Below, one piece after another: positions 1-6,831 of a stretch of 29,435 bases of DNA. This DNA comes from Proteobacteria bacterium UBA6908 (GTDB taxonomy: Bacteria > Pseudomonadota > Gammaproteobacteria > Acidiferrobacterales > UBA6901). The stretch is from positions 235 to 29,669 of the forward strand of contig DKBE01000022.1 of the NCBI GenBank assembly GCA_002451085.1. The letters are read 5' to 3'. The notes under the pieces are model-generated. The model ran no database searches. It was not told where the DNA came from and saw only the letters and a program-made list of their open reading frames with translations. A program made the translations under genes and the position numbers. The stretch's first letter is position 1. Each line of letters starts with the position of its first letter.

Positions 1-1
1 C

Positions 2-439
2 TCCATCCACGACTTTGTCCCGACTTTGGCCGCGATCATCGGTGCGAAGCTCCCCAAGGACCGACCCTACGACGGCGTTGATCAGAACGCGTTTTTCCTC
101 GGCAAGCAAGACAAGTCCAATCGCAATCATCTGATCAGCTTCATTGAGAACGAGATCGCTGCCGTGCGCTGGAGCAAATACCGCATCTATCCGAAAGCCT
201 TTGTCGAGAACTTTGGCAATCCGGCGCAAGAGGGACTGCTGGGCCTGAAGCTGGAGAAGGCGAGTGGCCCTGACATCTATGACATCGAGGCCGATCCGCG
301 CGAGCGCAACAGCCTGGGCGGAACTCACGCCTGGATCATGGGACCCTACATCCGGATCATTGCAGAATACAATCAATCGCTGAAGAAATACCCGAACCCA
401 CCGGGCGTGTCCCTGACGCGCACCGAATTCGGAAAGTAA
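2..439 (+). CDS. Sulfatase (arylsulfatase family), C-terminal part only
   Basis: This is the last ~145 residues of a sulfatase; the start lies outside the window and the frame is open from base 2. Visible family features are the IHDFVPTLAAIIGAKLP segment (the usual 'D.FPTLA.lAGA..P' stretch of arylsulfatases), GVDQ..FF.GK, and the late segment PDIYDIEADPRERN, the conserved end region that describes the substrate-lobe strand. Family members hydrolyse sulfate esters after a Cys or Ser is converted to formylglycine; that catalytic motif is N-terminal and cannot be checked here. The gene stops 2 bases before an in-frame ATG of the DUF1254 gene, so the two are almost certainly co-transcribed. An internal TTG at base 26 is not a real start, because the family sequence continues upstream of it. 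Confidence 0.85.
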   Translation, partial: SIHDFVPTLAAIIGAKLPKDRPYDGVDQNAFFLGKQDKSNRNHLISFIENEIAAVRWSKYRIYPKAFVENFGNPAQEGLLGLKLEKASGPDIYDIEADPRERNSLGGTHAWIMGPYIRIIAEYNQSLKKYPNPPGVSLTRTEFGK

Positions 440-467
440 AATGTCATCAACCACAGGAGAAATGATC

Positions 468-2003
468 ATGAGGAGATCTGTTAGACATCAATACATGGCC
501 GCCGCGCTCTTTGGCGCGCTGGTCGTTTCCTCACATCCTGTGCTGGCACAGACGGCTCGCTTCGATGCATTGGCTAACCTGCCGTTCAAAGAGAACACCC
601 CTACGAAGGAAACTGCTCAAACGCTGCGAGACGAATTGCTCTTTCAGCGCGCGACACAAACCTACCTGTGGGCGATGCCGCTGATCAACACGCTCGGCAT
701 GCAGGAAGGATCAGAGAAAATCTTCGGTGCCGGCTACAACGTGTTGCCGGTCTGGAAGAAGCGGCTTGACGCCAAGACGCTGGTCACCACGCCGAATTCG
801 GATGTCATCTATGCGATGAGTTATCTGGATCTCGGCAAGGATGGTCCGATGGTGTTTGAAGCGCCGCCCATGCTTCAAGGGATTCTGCTGGACTTCTGGC
901 AGCGCCCCATTCCGGTGGATGGCGGCAAGTTTGCCGGCGATGTTGGCCTGCCCGGGCCGGATGCCGGCAAGGGAGGCAGATTCCTGTTGTTGCCGCCGGG
1001 TTATACAGGCAAGGTGCCGAAAGGTTATTACGTCTATCGCTCAGGCACTAACAATGTGTTTGTCTTCCTGCGTGCGTTCTATCAGGATCCGAAAGATCTG
1101 GCGCCACCGGTCAAGTTGATGGAGCAGGCGAAGTTCTATCCGCTCGGCAAGAAGGCAAGTGCGAAGCCGATGAAATATCCCAACGCGTCCGGTGTCCCGG
1201 CCAATATGCTACCGGTCAGTGACGCCAACGTGTTCGGTCAGCTCAAGCGCCTGGTGGACAGCGAAGGGCCGCACCTTGCCAGCCCGGATGGTCTTGGCAT
1301 GCTGGCGTCGATCGGCATCAGCAAGGATCAACCGTTCAAGCCTGATTCGCACACCCGGGCGATACTCGATCGTGCCGCAAAAACCGCCTACAAGATTAGC
1401 CGTGTGATTGGTTTTCAGGATGCACTGAATGGAGGCTCTATCCGCGTTTATCCGGACCGACTCTGGACCAATCCGCTGGATAACATCACGCCCCGCAACT
1501 CACGCAACACCATCGATCTGTCGTGGGAAAATCTCGCCGGGAACTATCTCGATCTCGATTCTCGCATCTGGTTCTTCACAAACTATTATTCCATCAGTCC
1601 CGGTATGGTCTCGAAAATACCGGGCAAGGGCGCGATGTACATGATCGCATTCACCGACAGCAAGGGTATACCCTTATCAGGTGGTAGCAATTACCGCTTG
1701 AACCTGCCGGCCAAGGTGCCCGCCGCCAATTTCTGGTCGTTAACGTTGTATGAAGCAGAGAATGGCTCGGGACTGGCCAATGGCCAACCATTCCCCTCAC
1801 TGGGTTCGCGTGACAAGCCGGCGCAGAACGCCGACGGTAGCACCGACTTGTATCTCGGACCCAAAGCACCCGCAGGCAAAGAGTCAAACTGGATGGCGAC
1901 GGTGCCAGGCAAAGGATACTTTGCCGTTCTGCGGCTCTATGGACCCACCGAGACCGCCATGGACAAGAGTTGGAAGCCGGGTGACCTTGAAAAGGTGAAG
2001 TAA
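468..2003 (+). CDS. DUF1254/DUF1214 domain-containing secreted protein
   Basis: The 511-residue protein has an N-terminal signal peptide (MRRSVRHQYMAAALFGALVV, cleavage near VLAQ). The first half carries the DUF1254 pattern (YLWAMPLINTLGM, TTPNSDVIYAMSYLDL, LLPPGY) and the second half the DUF1214 pattern (NYRLNLPAKVPAANFWSLTL, LYLGPKAPAGKESNWMATVP, FAVLRLYGPTE). The biochemical role of the family is not established; it is often annotated only by these domains. I chose the ATG at 468 over the in-frame ATGs at 441 and 462. AGGAGA at 455-460 lies 7 bases before 468, too close to 462 and downstream of 441. It follows a sulfatase directly and precedes an outer-membrane barrel gene, suggesting a shared envelope or uptake function (inference). 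Confidence 0.88.
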   Translation: MRRSVRHQYMAAALFGALVVSSHPVLAQTARFDALANLPFKENTPTKETAQTLRDELLFQRATQTYLWAMPLINTLGMQEGSEKIFGAGYNVLPVWKKRLDAKTLVTTPNSDVIYAMSYLDLGKDGPMVFEAPPMLQGILLDFWQRPIPVDGGKFAGDVGLPGPDAGKGGRFLLLPPGYTGKVPKGYYVYRSGTNNVFVFLRAFYQDPKDLAPPVKLMEQAKFYPLGKKASAKPMKYPNASGVPANMLPVSDANVFGQLKRLVDSEGPHLASPDGLGMLASIGISKDQPFKPDSHTRAILDRAAKTAYKISRVIGFQDALNGGSIRVYPDRLWTNPLDNITPRNSRNTIDLSWENLAGNYLDLDSRIWFFTNYYSISPGMVSKIPGKGAMYMIAFTDSKGIPLSGGSNYRLNLPAKVPAANFWSLTLYEAENGSGLANGQPFPSLGSRDKPAQNADGSTDLYLGPKAPAGKESNWMATVPGKGYFAVLRLYGPTETAMDKSWKPGDLEKVK

Positions 2004-2027
2004 TCATCGAGGACCCGCTAACAAATG

Positions 2028-2055
2028 TTGATTGTGAGTGTTACCGATGTATTAT
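2028..2055 (+). promoter_or_regulatory. Candidate sigma70 promoter for the barrel gene
   Basis: TTGATT (2028-2033) and TATTAT (2050-2055) are separated by 16 bases and match the -35/-10 consensus at 4 of 6 and 5 of 6 positions. The predicted start of transcription near 2062 would give a leader of about 60 bases to the ATG at 2124. The -10 region overlaps a direct repeat of CGATGTA (2045-2051 and 2056-2062, 11-bp period), which could be a regulator site. Confidence 0.4.
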
Positions 2056-2123
2056 CGATGTAGTAGTGCAATTTTTGGATAACGGTATCGGAACTACTCA
2101 AACGCAACGAAGGGAACTATTCC

Positions 2124-2936
2124 ATGATCAATAAACATAAACTTGTGTTGTTGGGGTTCAGCCTGTGGGGCGGATACTTGTTTACCTCACCGGTACTGGC
2201 AGATTCCAGTGAGGATCTGGCCAAGAAACTCGCCAACCCGATCGCGGCCCTGATCAGCGTGCCGTTCCAACTCAACTACGACCAGGACATCGGACTCACC
2301 GATGACGGCAAGCGCTGGACGCTGAACATCCAGCCGGTGATCCCGATCGAACTCAACCAAGACTGGAACATCATCTCCCGCACCATTCTGCCGGTTGTTT
2401 CGCAGGATGACATTGCTCCGGGAAGCGGCAGCCAGACAGGTATTGGTGACATCGTGCAAAGCCTGTTCTTCTCACCCAAGGCACCGACCTCCAGTGGCTG
2501 GATCTGGGGTGCCGGACCGGTATTTCTGCTACCGACCGGTTCTGAACGACAGCTGACCGCGGACAAGTGGGGTGCCGGGCCGACGGCGGTGGTGCTCAAG
2601 CAGCAAGGACCGTGGACCTATGGTGCCCTGGCCAACCACATCTGGTCCTTCGCGGGCAATGACAACCGTGCGGACATCAGCTCGACATTCCTGCAACCGT
2701 TCCTGTCGTATACCACGCCCACGGCCTGGACCTTCGCGCTCAACACCGAAAGTACGTATGACTGGGAAAACAAGCGGTGGACAGTGCCTATCAACGGAAT
2801 CGTAAGCAAAGTCACGAAAATCGGTAGTCAGCTGGTGAGTGTTGGCGGTGGCGTGCGCTATTGGGCAGATGGCCCGAACAGTGCGCCGGAAGGCTGGGGT
2901 TTCAGGCTTATTGTTACGTTGCTATACCCGAAATAA
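2124..2936 (+). CDS. Outer-membrane beta-barrel, transporter/'neuromedin U' type
   Basis: The 270-residue protein has a signal peptide ending near SPVLAD. It then shows alternating hydrophobic strands typical of a small outer-membrane barrel: WTLNIQPVIPIELNQDWNII, GIGDIVQSLFFSPKAP, GWIWGAGPVFLLPTGSE, GVRYWADGPN and a terminal strand FRLIVTLLYPK. Proteins with this GIGD and GAGPVF..PT pattern are annotated in bacteria as 'transporter' or, misleadingly, 'neuromedin U'; substrate and activity are unknown. A weak Shine-Dalgarno (AAGGGAA) precedes the ATG. A candidate promoter lies at 2028-2055, so the gene may be transcribed separately from, or in addition to, the sulfatase/DUF1254 unit upstream. 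Confidence 0.78.
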   Translation: MINKHKLVLLGFSLWGGYLFTSPVLADSSEDLAKKLANPIAALISVPFQLNYDQDIGLTDDGKRWTLNIQPVIPIELNQDWNIISRTILPVVSQDDIAPGSGSQTGIGDIVQSLFFSPKAPTSSGWIWGAGPVFLLPTGSERQLTADKWGAGPTAVVLKQQGPWTYGALANHIWSFAGNDNRADISSTFLQPFLSYTTPTAWTFALNTESTYDWENKRWTVPINGIVSKVTKIGSQLVSVGGGVRYWADGPNSAPEGWGFRLIVTLLYPK

Positions 2937-2951
2937 CCGGTCCATCCCCTG

Positions 2952-2965
2952 CATGGTTAACCATG
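2952..2965. repeat. 14-bp perfect palindrome CATGGTTAACCATG
   Basis: CATGGTTAACCATG is a perfect dyad in the 99-base gap between the barrel gene and the EthD-like gene, about 70 bases before the latter's start. It could be an operator for the downstream gene. There is no T-tract, so it is not an obvious terminator. Confidence 0.3.
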
Positions 2966-3035
2966 TGTTCGAGCCGTGTCTATCCGCTATGCTTACTATG
3001 CCAGCGACCATCGCTGAGCATATTGAGAGGAGCTC

Positions 3036-3407
3036 ATGATCAAGTTCATGCAATGTATCCGCCGCCAACCACAGCTGTCGGTCGTTGATTTCCGACGCCA
3101 TTGGGATCGCTATACCCAGGTGTGGCAGGAGTTGGCTCGCTTGTCCGAAGCCAGACGCATGGTGACAAGCGTTGGCCTGGACATCGATCAGAACACCTCG
3201 ATCCAGCTCGCCCGGGGGACGCGGGAGCCGTTCGATGGTGTGCTTGAGGTCTGGTGGTTGAATGGCGAACAGGTGAGCAAATACCTGCAAGACCCGGCAC
3301 TGAAGGAAAAGCTGGCATCGATGCGCCAGTTGCAGGAGGAGTTTGTCGACCTGGCCAGCTCGAGCTTTTTCTTTGCGTCCGAAGCGGAACATCTCGGCGG
3401 CGGCTGA
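3036..3407 (+). CDS. EthD-like dimeric alpha+beta barrel protein
   Basis: The 123-residue cytoplasmic protein begins MIKFMQCIRRQPQLSVVDFR and continues HWDRYTQVWQELARL. This is the N-terminal strand-helix of the EthD / dimeric alpha-beta barrel fold ('K...l.kR.p..s.eeF..hW...H'). Small proteins of this fold include monooxygenase accessory proteins and cofactor-free ring enzymes; no specific reaction can be assigned. GAGAGGAG at 3024-3031 gives a strong ribosome site 4-5 bases before the ATG. The gene converges with the - strand surface-antigen gene ending at 3433, with only 25 bases between the stops. Confidence 0.7.
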   Translation: MIKFMQCIRRQPQLSVVDFRRHWDRYTQVWQELARLSEARRMVTSVGLDIDQNTSIQLARGTREPFDGVLEVWWLNGEQVSKYLQDPALKEKLASMRQLQEEFVDLASSSFFFASEAEHLGGG

Positions 3408-3432
3408 GCCTGCCGTCCGGGGTTGCCCGAAG

Positions 3433-3864
3433 CTAGTGGTTGGCGGGTTTGGCCGGCGGCTGCTTTGACGGGGCCAACAGCTTCCATTTCCCATTGGCTT
3501 CCTTGCAAAACACGGCGTCGGTTTTCGCCTCGGCGTAACCGCGTGCGCGATTGCTGATGCGTGTACGGCGGCAGCGCCTGTCGTTCTGTTTGAAGGAGTT
3601 GATGACCGCAATCTCGCCCGAGCTGCCGGTGTCGGGATTATTCCAGCGACGAACATCCGCGTCGGCGGTATGGTCCAGGGCATCGTGCAAAGTGGATTCG
3701 TATAGCTCGAGATCCGCTCCCGTGAAGCGGGTGATCGGCGCATCCTTGAGAAAGCCAAGATTGCTGGCGAAGACCATGCCCGAAAATACAGAACCTGCTA
3801 TCCAGATGACGGCGACCAGGCAATGCCACGCTGGTCTGGTCCAGCCATTAGGATGACGTGTCAA
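3433..3864 (-). CDS. RT0821/Lpp0805-type surface antigen domain protein
   Basis: About 143 residues. After a signal-like hydrophobic stretch (LVAVIWIAGSVFSGMVFA) the mature part has the family's compact pattern: LYESTLHDALDH, then VRRWNNPDTGSSGEIAV, a central Cys in DRRCRRTRI, and a second Cys near the end in AVFCKEANGKWKLL. The known family is a small secreted or surface protein of unclear role. I chose a TTG at 3864-3862 as start. It gives a basic N-terminus before the hydrophobic segment and begins 11 bases after the stop of the upstream gene, whereas longer reading would overlap that gene by ~220 bases. The TTG has no strong ribosome site, so translational coupling to the gene ending at 3876 is likely (inference). 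An internal ATG would lose the signal peptide. Confidence 0.65.
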   Translation of the reverse strand: MTRHPNGWTRPAWHCLVAVIWIAGSVFSGMVFASNLGFLKDAPITRFTGADLELYESTLHDALDHTADADVRRWNNPDTGSSGEIAVINSFKQNDRRCRRTRISNRARGYAEAKTDAVFCKEANGKWKLLAPSKQPPAKPANH

Positions 3865-3875
3865 GGTTGGACCCG

Positions 3876-4373
3876 TTATTTGCAGTTGCCGCTGCACGAG
3901 ATTGTGCGCTCGGCGCAGGTAATCTGGTCGAAATGCTCGGCATCGCGAAATTCGGTGTTGCCACCAGTGAGCATGCCGCTGGCGTCGTTGCACAATTTCA
4001 CGCTGTTGACGTCGCGCGGCTCGCGGTACCACTGCACGTTCGTGCAACCCGGGTTGCCATGACCCACTCGCAGCGACAGGGTATAGGTGCCGCACAGCAG
4101 GCCACGATGTTGTACCACGCCCTCAGCACCCCACGACCCGTCACGGCGCGCCCAGGCCTTGTAGTCACCGAAGTCAAACTCGAGCTTCACTGGCTTGCCG
4201 TCTTTGTTCCATTCGGCTGTTGGCCGCGCCACGGCGGTACGACCGAGGCCCGGCGTGCCTGCGGTATCGGCCAGGGCGGAAGGCAGGGCGACAATCAGGG
4301 CCACAATGGCGAATATGGCCGGCGAAGAGTGTCTGTGCTGGAAATTGCGATGAGTTCGCAAGGCTGCCGCCAT
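3876..4373 (-). CDS. Hypothetical secreted cysteine-rich protein
   Basis: The 165-residue protein starts at an ATG preceded by CGGAG 6-7 bases upstream. It begins MAAALRTHRNFQHRHSSPAI, and a hydrophobic segment ends PSALAD, so it is probably exported. The mature part holds six cysteines, mostly in the last 75 residues (LLCGTYTLSL, NPGCTNVQWY, KLCNDASG, ITCAERTISCSGNCK), suggesting disulfides in the periplasm or outside. I recognise no family. It is the first gene of a two-gene - strand unit with the surface-antigen protein 11 bases downstream. Longer in-frame extension upstream is arginine/proline-rich and lacks a ribosome site. Confidence 0.62.
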   Translation of the reverse strand: MAAALRTHRNFQHRHSSPAIFAIVALIVALPSALADTAGTPGLGRTAVARPTAEWNKDGKPVKLEFDFGDYKAWARRDGSWGAEGVVQHRGLLCGTYTLSLRVGHGNPGCTNVQWYREPRDVNSVKLCNDASGMLTGGNTEFRDAEHFDQITCAERTISCSGNCK

Positions 4374-4586
4374 CACGTGCTCCGGGGCCAATAGCCGGTG
4401 GTGGTGAGGCTTGCGAGTATACCTGCTTCCCGGGCAGGCCGGCACGGCCAGACCTTGATTGCTGTCGTCAGGGCCTTGTCGGACAATCGCCAGTTGGCAG
4501 AATGGCCGCAATGTGGTGTCCTATTGCAGGCGCGCAACCACAACCCGACCCGGCCCTGGTCCTTGTTGCTGCGAATGGAGAAAAAG

Positions 4587-5150
4587 ATGAAATCGCCAAG
4601 CGTTCTGGTGCTGGCTTGCGCCGCACTTTTTATCAAACTCGCCGCGGCGGCAGACGATGTCGTCGTTGTCACCGATACGGCCGAGGCGCAGGCAACCGTG
4701 GTCGCCATCGAAAAGTCGCAACGCCGTCTCGTGCTGCGTGACGACAAGGCCAATGAGTACGAAATCCTTGCCGGACCGGAGGTGCGCAACTTCAACGAAA
4801 TCAAGAAGGGTGATGTCGTCGAGTTGCGGTACCAGCGTGCCGCTGCCTCGCGGCTCGAAAAACTGGCTGGCCCGGATGCCGCGGCCGAAATGACTCGGGT
4901 CGAACGTGCCCCGGCCGGTGCCAAGCCGGAAATGACCGCGATCCGTTCGCGCACGATTGCTGCCAAGGTCATTGAGATCGATACCCAGCACCGGCTGCTG
5001 ACCGTTCAGGGACCGAAAGGCAACGTCGTCACGGTACGGGTTCCGCCAGGGCTGTTGGCCTTCGATAAGCTTGAAATTGGGGACACGATTGCCGCGGGCT
5101 ATACCGAGGCAATCGCGATCTCGGTCCGTACGCCAGCCAGGAAAAAATGA
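4587..5150 (+). CDS. Periplasmic two-repeat protein (paralogue of 14496-15095)
   Basis: The 187-residue protein has a signal peptide (MKSPSVLVLACAALFIKLAAAAD). The mature protein is an internal duplication of a ~55-residue beta-rich module. Repeat 1 runs from ATVVAIEKSQRRLVLRDD to GDVVELRYQRAAA; repeat 2 runs from AAKVIEIDTQHRLLTVQG to GDTIAAGYTEAIAISV. They are joined by a linker containing RAPAGAKP. The modules resemble small OB/SH3-like barrels of the DUF5666 kind, but function is unknown. The ATG at 4587 is chosen because GGAG at 4577-4580 is 6 bases upstream; the ATG at 4575 has none. The stop overlaps the MscS gene start (ATGA at 5147-5150), which points to coupled expression with a mechanosensitive channel. 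Confidence 0.75.
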   Translation: MKSPSVLVLACAALFIKLAAAADDVVVVTDTAEAQATVVAIEKSQRRLVLRDDKANEYEILAGPEVRNFNEIKKGDVVELRYQRAAASRLEKLAGPDAAAEMTRVERAPAGAKPEMTAIRSRTIAAKVIEIDTQHRLLTVQGPKGNVVTVRVPPGLLAFDKLEIGDTIAAGYTEAIAISVRTPARKK

Positions 5151-6787
5151 TCGTCATGATTTACCACTCTGTGCGGTTCGAACGGTATCGCTGGTTGGCC
5201 CTCCTGGTTTGGTTGCTGTCACTCTCCGCGCTCGCTGCCGATGCGCCACCGGATGCGCCGGTCGTTACGGCACCGGTCACGCTGGACGGGATAACGTTAT
5301 TTCGAGTGCGTGGGGCGTTGTCCTATCCGGCGGCCGAACGCGCCGATGTAATCGGCGAACGGATTGCCGCGTTTGCCACCGACCAGTCGCTGTCGACGAA
5401 AGACCTGCAGATCGTCGAGACCAAAGATCGCACGATGATTCAGATCGGCAACCGCCCAATCGCCACCGTGGTCGATGCCGATGCCAACCCCGAGGGCCTG
5501 ACCCGTCAGCAGGTAGCCGAACTGCAATTGCAGAAGATCACACTGGCGGTGGAGCGTTACCGTCATGATCGCTCCATCGGTTCGCTCGTGCGCGCCGGCG
5601 TCTCGGCGCTGGTGGCAACACTGCTGCTGGTCCTGTTGATGTTCGGCATGCGGCGCCTCTCGGCGCGGCTCAACGCCAGCGCCAAGCGCCATTACCAGCA
5701 GCGCATGGAGCAACTCAAGGCAGAAACCCGAAAAATCGTCCAGGCGGAACGGTTGCAAACCGCTCTCCAGGGCTTGTTCGGGTTCATGAGCACGCTGCTC
5801 CAATTGACGATGGTGCTGGTCTATCTCGAGTTCATGCTGGCGTTGTGGCCGTGGACGCGACCCTTGTCCGAACGCGTACTGGTGATCGTGCTGGATCCGC
5901 TGCGTTCCATGGGCGCGGCCGTGCTCGCGGCGATTCCCGGATTGGTGTTTGTGGCCATCCTCGCCATGATTACACGCTATGTTCTCAAGGTCGCGCGCCT
6001 GTATTTCTCCGGGATCGCCGCCGGTAGCGTGACGCTCGCCAATTTTGACCGTGACTGGGCGTGGCCGACTTACCGGATCCTGCGATTGTTGACGATCGCC
6101 TTCGCCGTTGTGGTGGCCTATCCGTATATCCCGGGTTCGGACTCATCGGCGTTCAAGGGGGTCTCGGTGTTGCTGGGAGTGATTTTCTCGCTCGGCTCGA
6201 CCTCGGTGGTTGCCAATACCGTTGCTGGCTACACCCTGGTCTATCGCCGGGCGTTCAAGGTCGGTGACCGGGTTCGCATTGGCGAGCACGTCGGCGTCAT
6301 TGTGGAGATGCGCGTGCAAGTCACCCATCTGCGTTCGCTGAAGAACGAAGACGTCGTCATTCCCAACTCAATCGTACTGACGAGCATCACGGTTAACTAC
6401 TCGGCACTGGCATTACAGCAAGGGCTGATCCTGCATACGACGGTCGGGATTGGCTACGAAACGCCATGGCGTCAGGTTGAATCCATGCTCATTGAAGCGG
6501 CGCAACGCACCCCCGGTCTGTTGCAGGCGCCGTCGCCGTTCATCCTGCAAAAGAGCCTCGGTGATTTCTGCGTGGTGTACGAGCTGAACGTCTATTGCGA
6601 CCGGCCACACGAATCGGAACGGCTGTATACCGCCTTGCATCAGAACATTCTCGATGTATTCAATGAGCACAATGTGCAGATCATGACACCGGCCTACGTG
6701 GGTGACCCCGCTGAGCCCAAGGTGGTGGCCCGGAAAGACTGGTTTTTGCCACCGGCGTCACCACCGCCCCCAAAAGCCAAAGAGTGA
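5147..6787 (+). CDS. MscS-family mechanosensitive ion channel
   Basis: The 546-residue inner-membrane protein has an N-terminal signal segment (residues ~15-31), a periplasmic region to ~145, and further membrane helices at roughly 148-167, 208-235, 255-280 and 312-330. The pore helix lies at ~336-366 (GVSVLLGVIFSLGSTSVVAN). It leads into the MscS beta domain: YRRAFKVGDRVRIGEHVGVI, then LRSLKNEDVVIPNSIVL and VNYS, the family signature. MscS-type channels gate in response to membrane tension and release solutes on hypo-osmotic shock. The tail is proline-rich (PPASPPPPKAKE). The start overlaps the preceding two-repeat protein by 4 bases; an alternative ATG lies 9 bases downstream. The extra periplasmic domain makes it longer than E. 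coli MscS (~286 residues) and closer to mid-size MscS relatives. Confidence 0.92.
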   Translation: MIVMIYHSVRFERYRWLALLVWLLSLSALAADAPPDAPVVTAPVTLDGITLFRVRGALSYPAAERADVIGERIAAFATDQSLSTKDLQIVETKDRTMIQIGNRPIATVVDADANPEGLTRQQVAELQLQKITLAVERYRHDRSIGSLVRAGVSALVATLLLVLLMFGMRRLSARLNASAKRHYQQRMEQLKAETRKIVQAERLQTALQGLFGFMSTLLQLTMVLVYLEFMLALWPWTRPLSERVLVIVLDPLRSMGAAVLAAIPGLVFVAILAMITRYVLKVARLYFSGIAAGSVTLANFDRDWAWPTYRILRLLTIAFAVVVAYPYIPGSDSSAFKGVSVLLGVIFSLGSTSVVANTVAGYTLVYRRAFKVGDRVRIGEHVGVIVEMRVQVTHLRSLKNEDVVIPNSIVLTSITVNYSALALQQGLILHTTVGIGYETPWRQVESMLIEAAQRTPGLLQAPSPFILQKSLGDFCVVYELNVYCDRPHESERLYTALHQNILDVFNEHNVQIMTPAYVGDPAEPKVVARKDWFLPPASPPPPKAKE

Positions 6788-6831
6788 TACCCATCAGGCC
6801 CCGCTTCATCACGGAGTGAGACGTAACGACA

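Noticed and set aside
2922..3758. - strand open frame of 278 codons
   Set aside because: It overlaps the EthD-like and surface-antigen genes, has Ser/Arg/Pro-rich composition and no ribosome site.
4044..4057. Perfect palindrome GCAACCCGGGTTGC
   Set aside because: It lies inside a coding sequence and is likely to be chance at this GC content.
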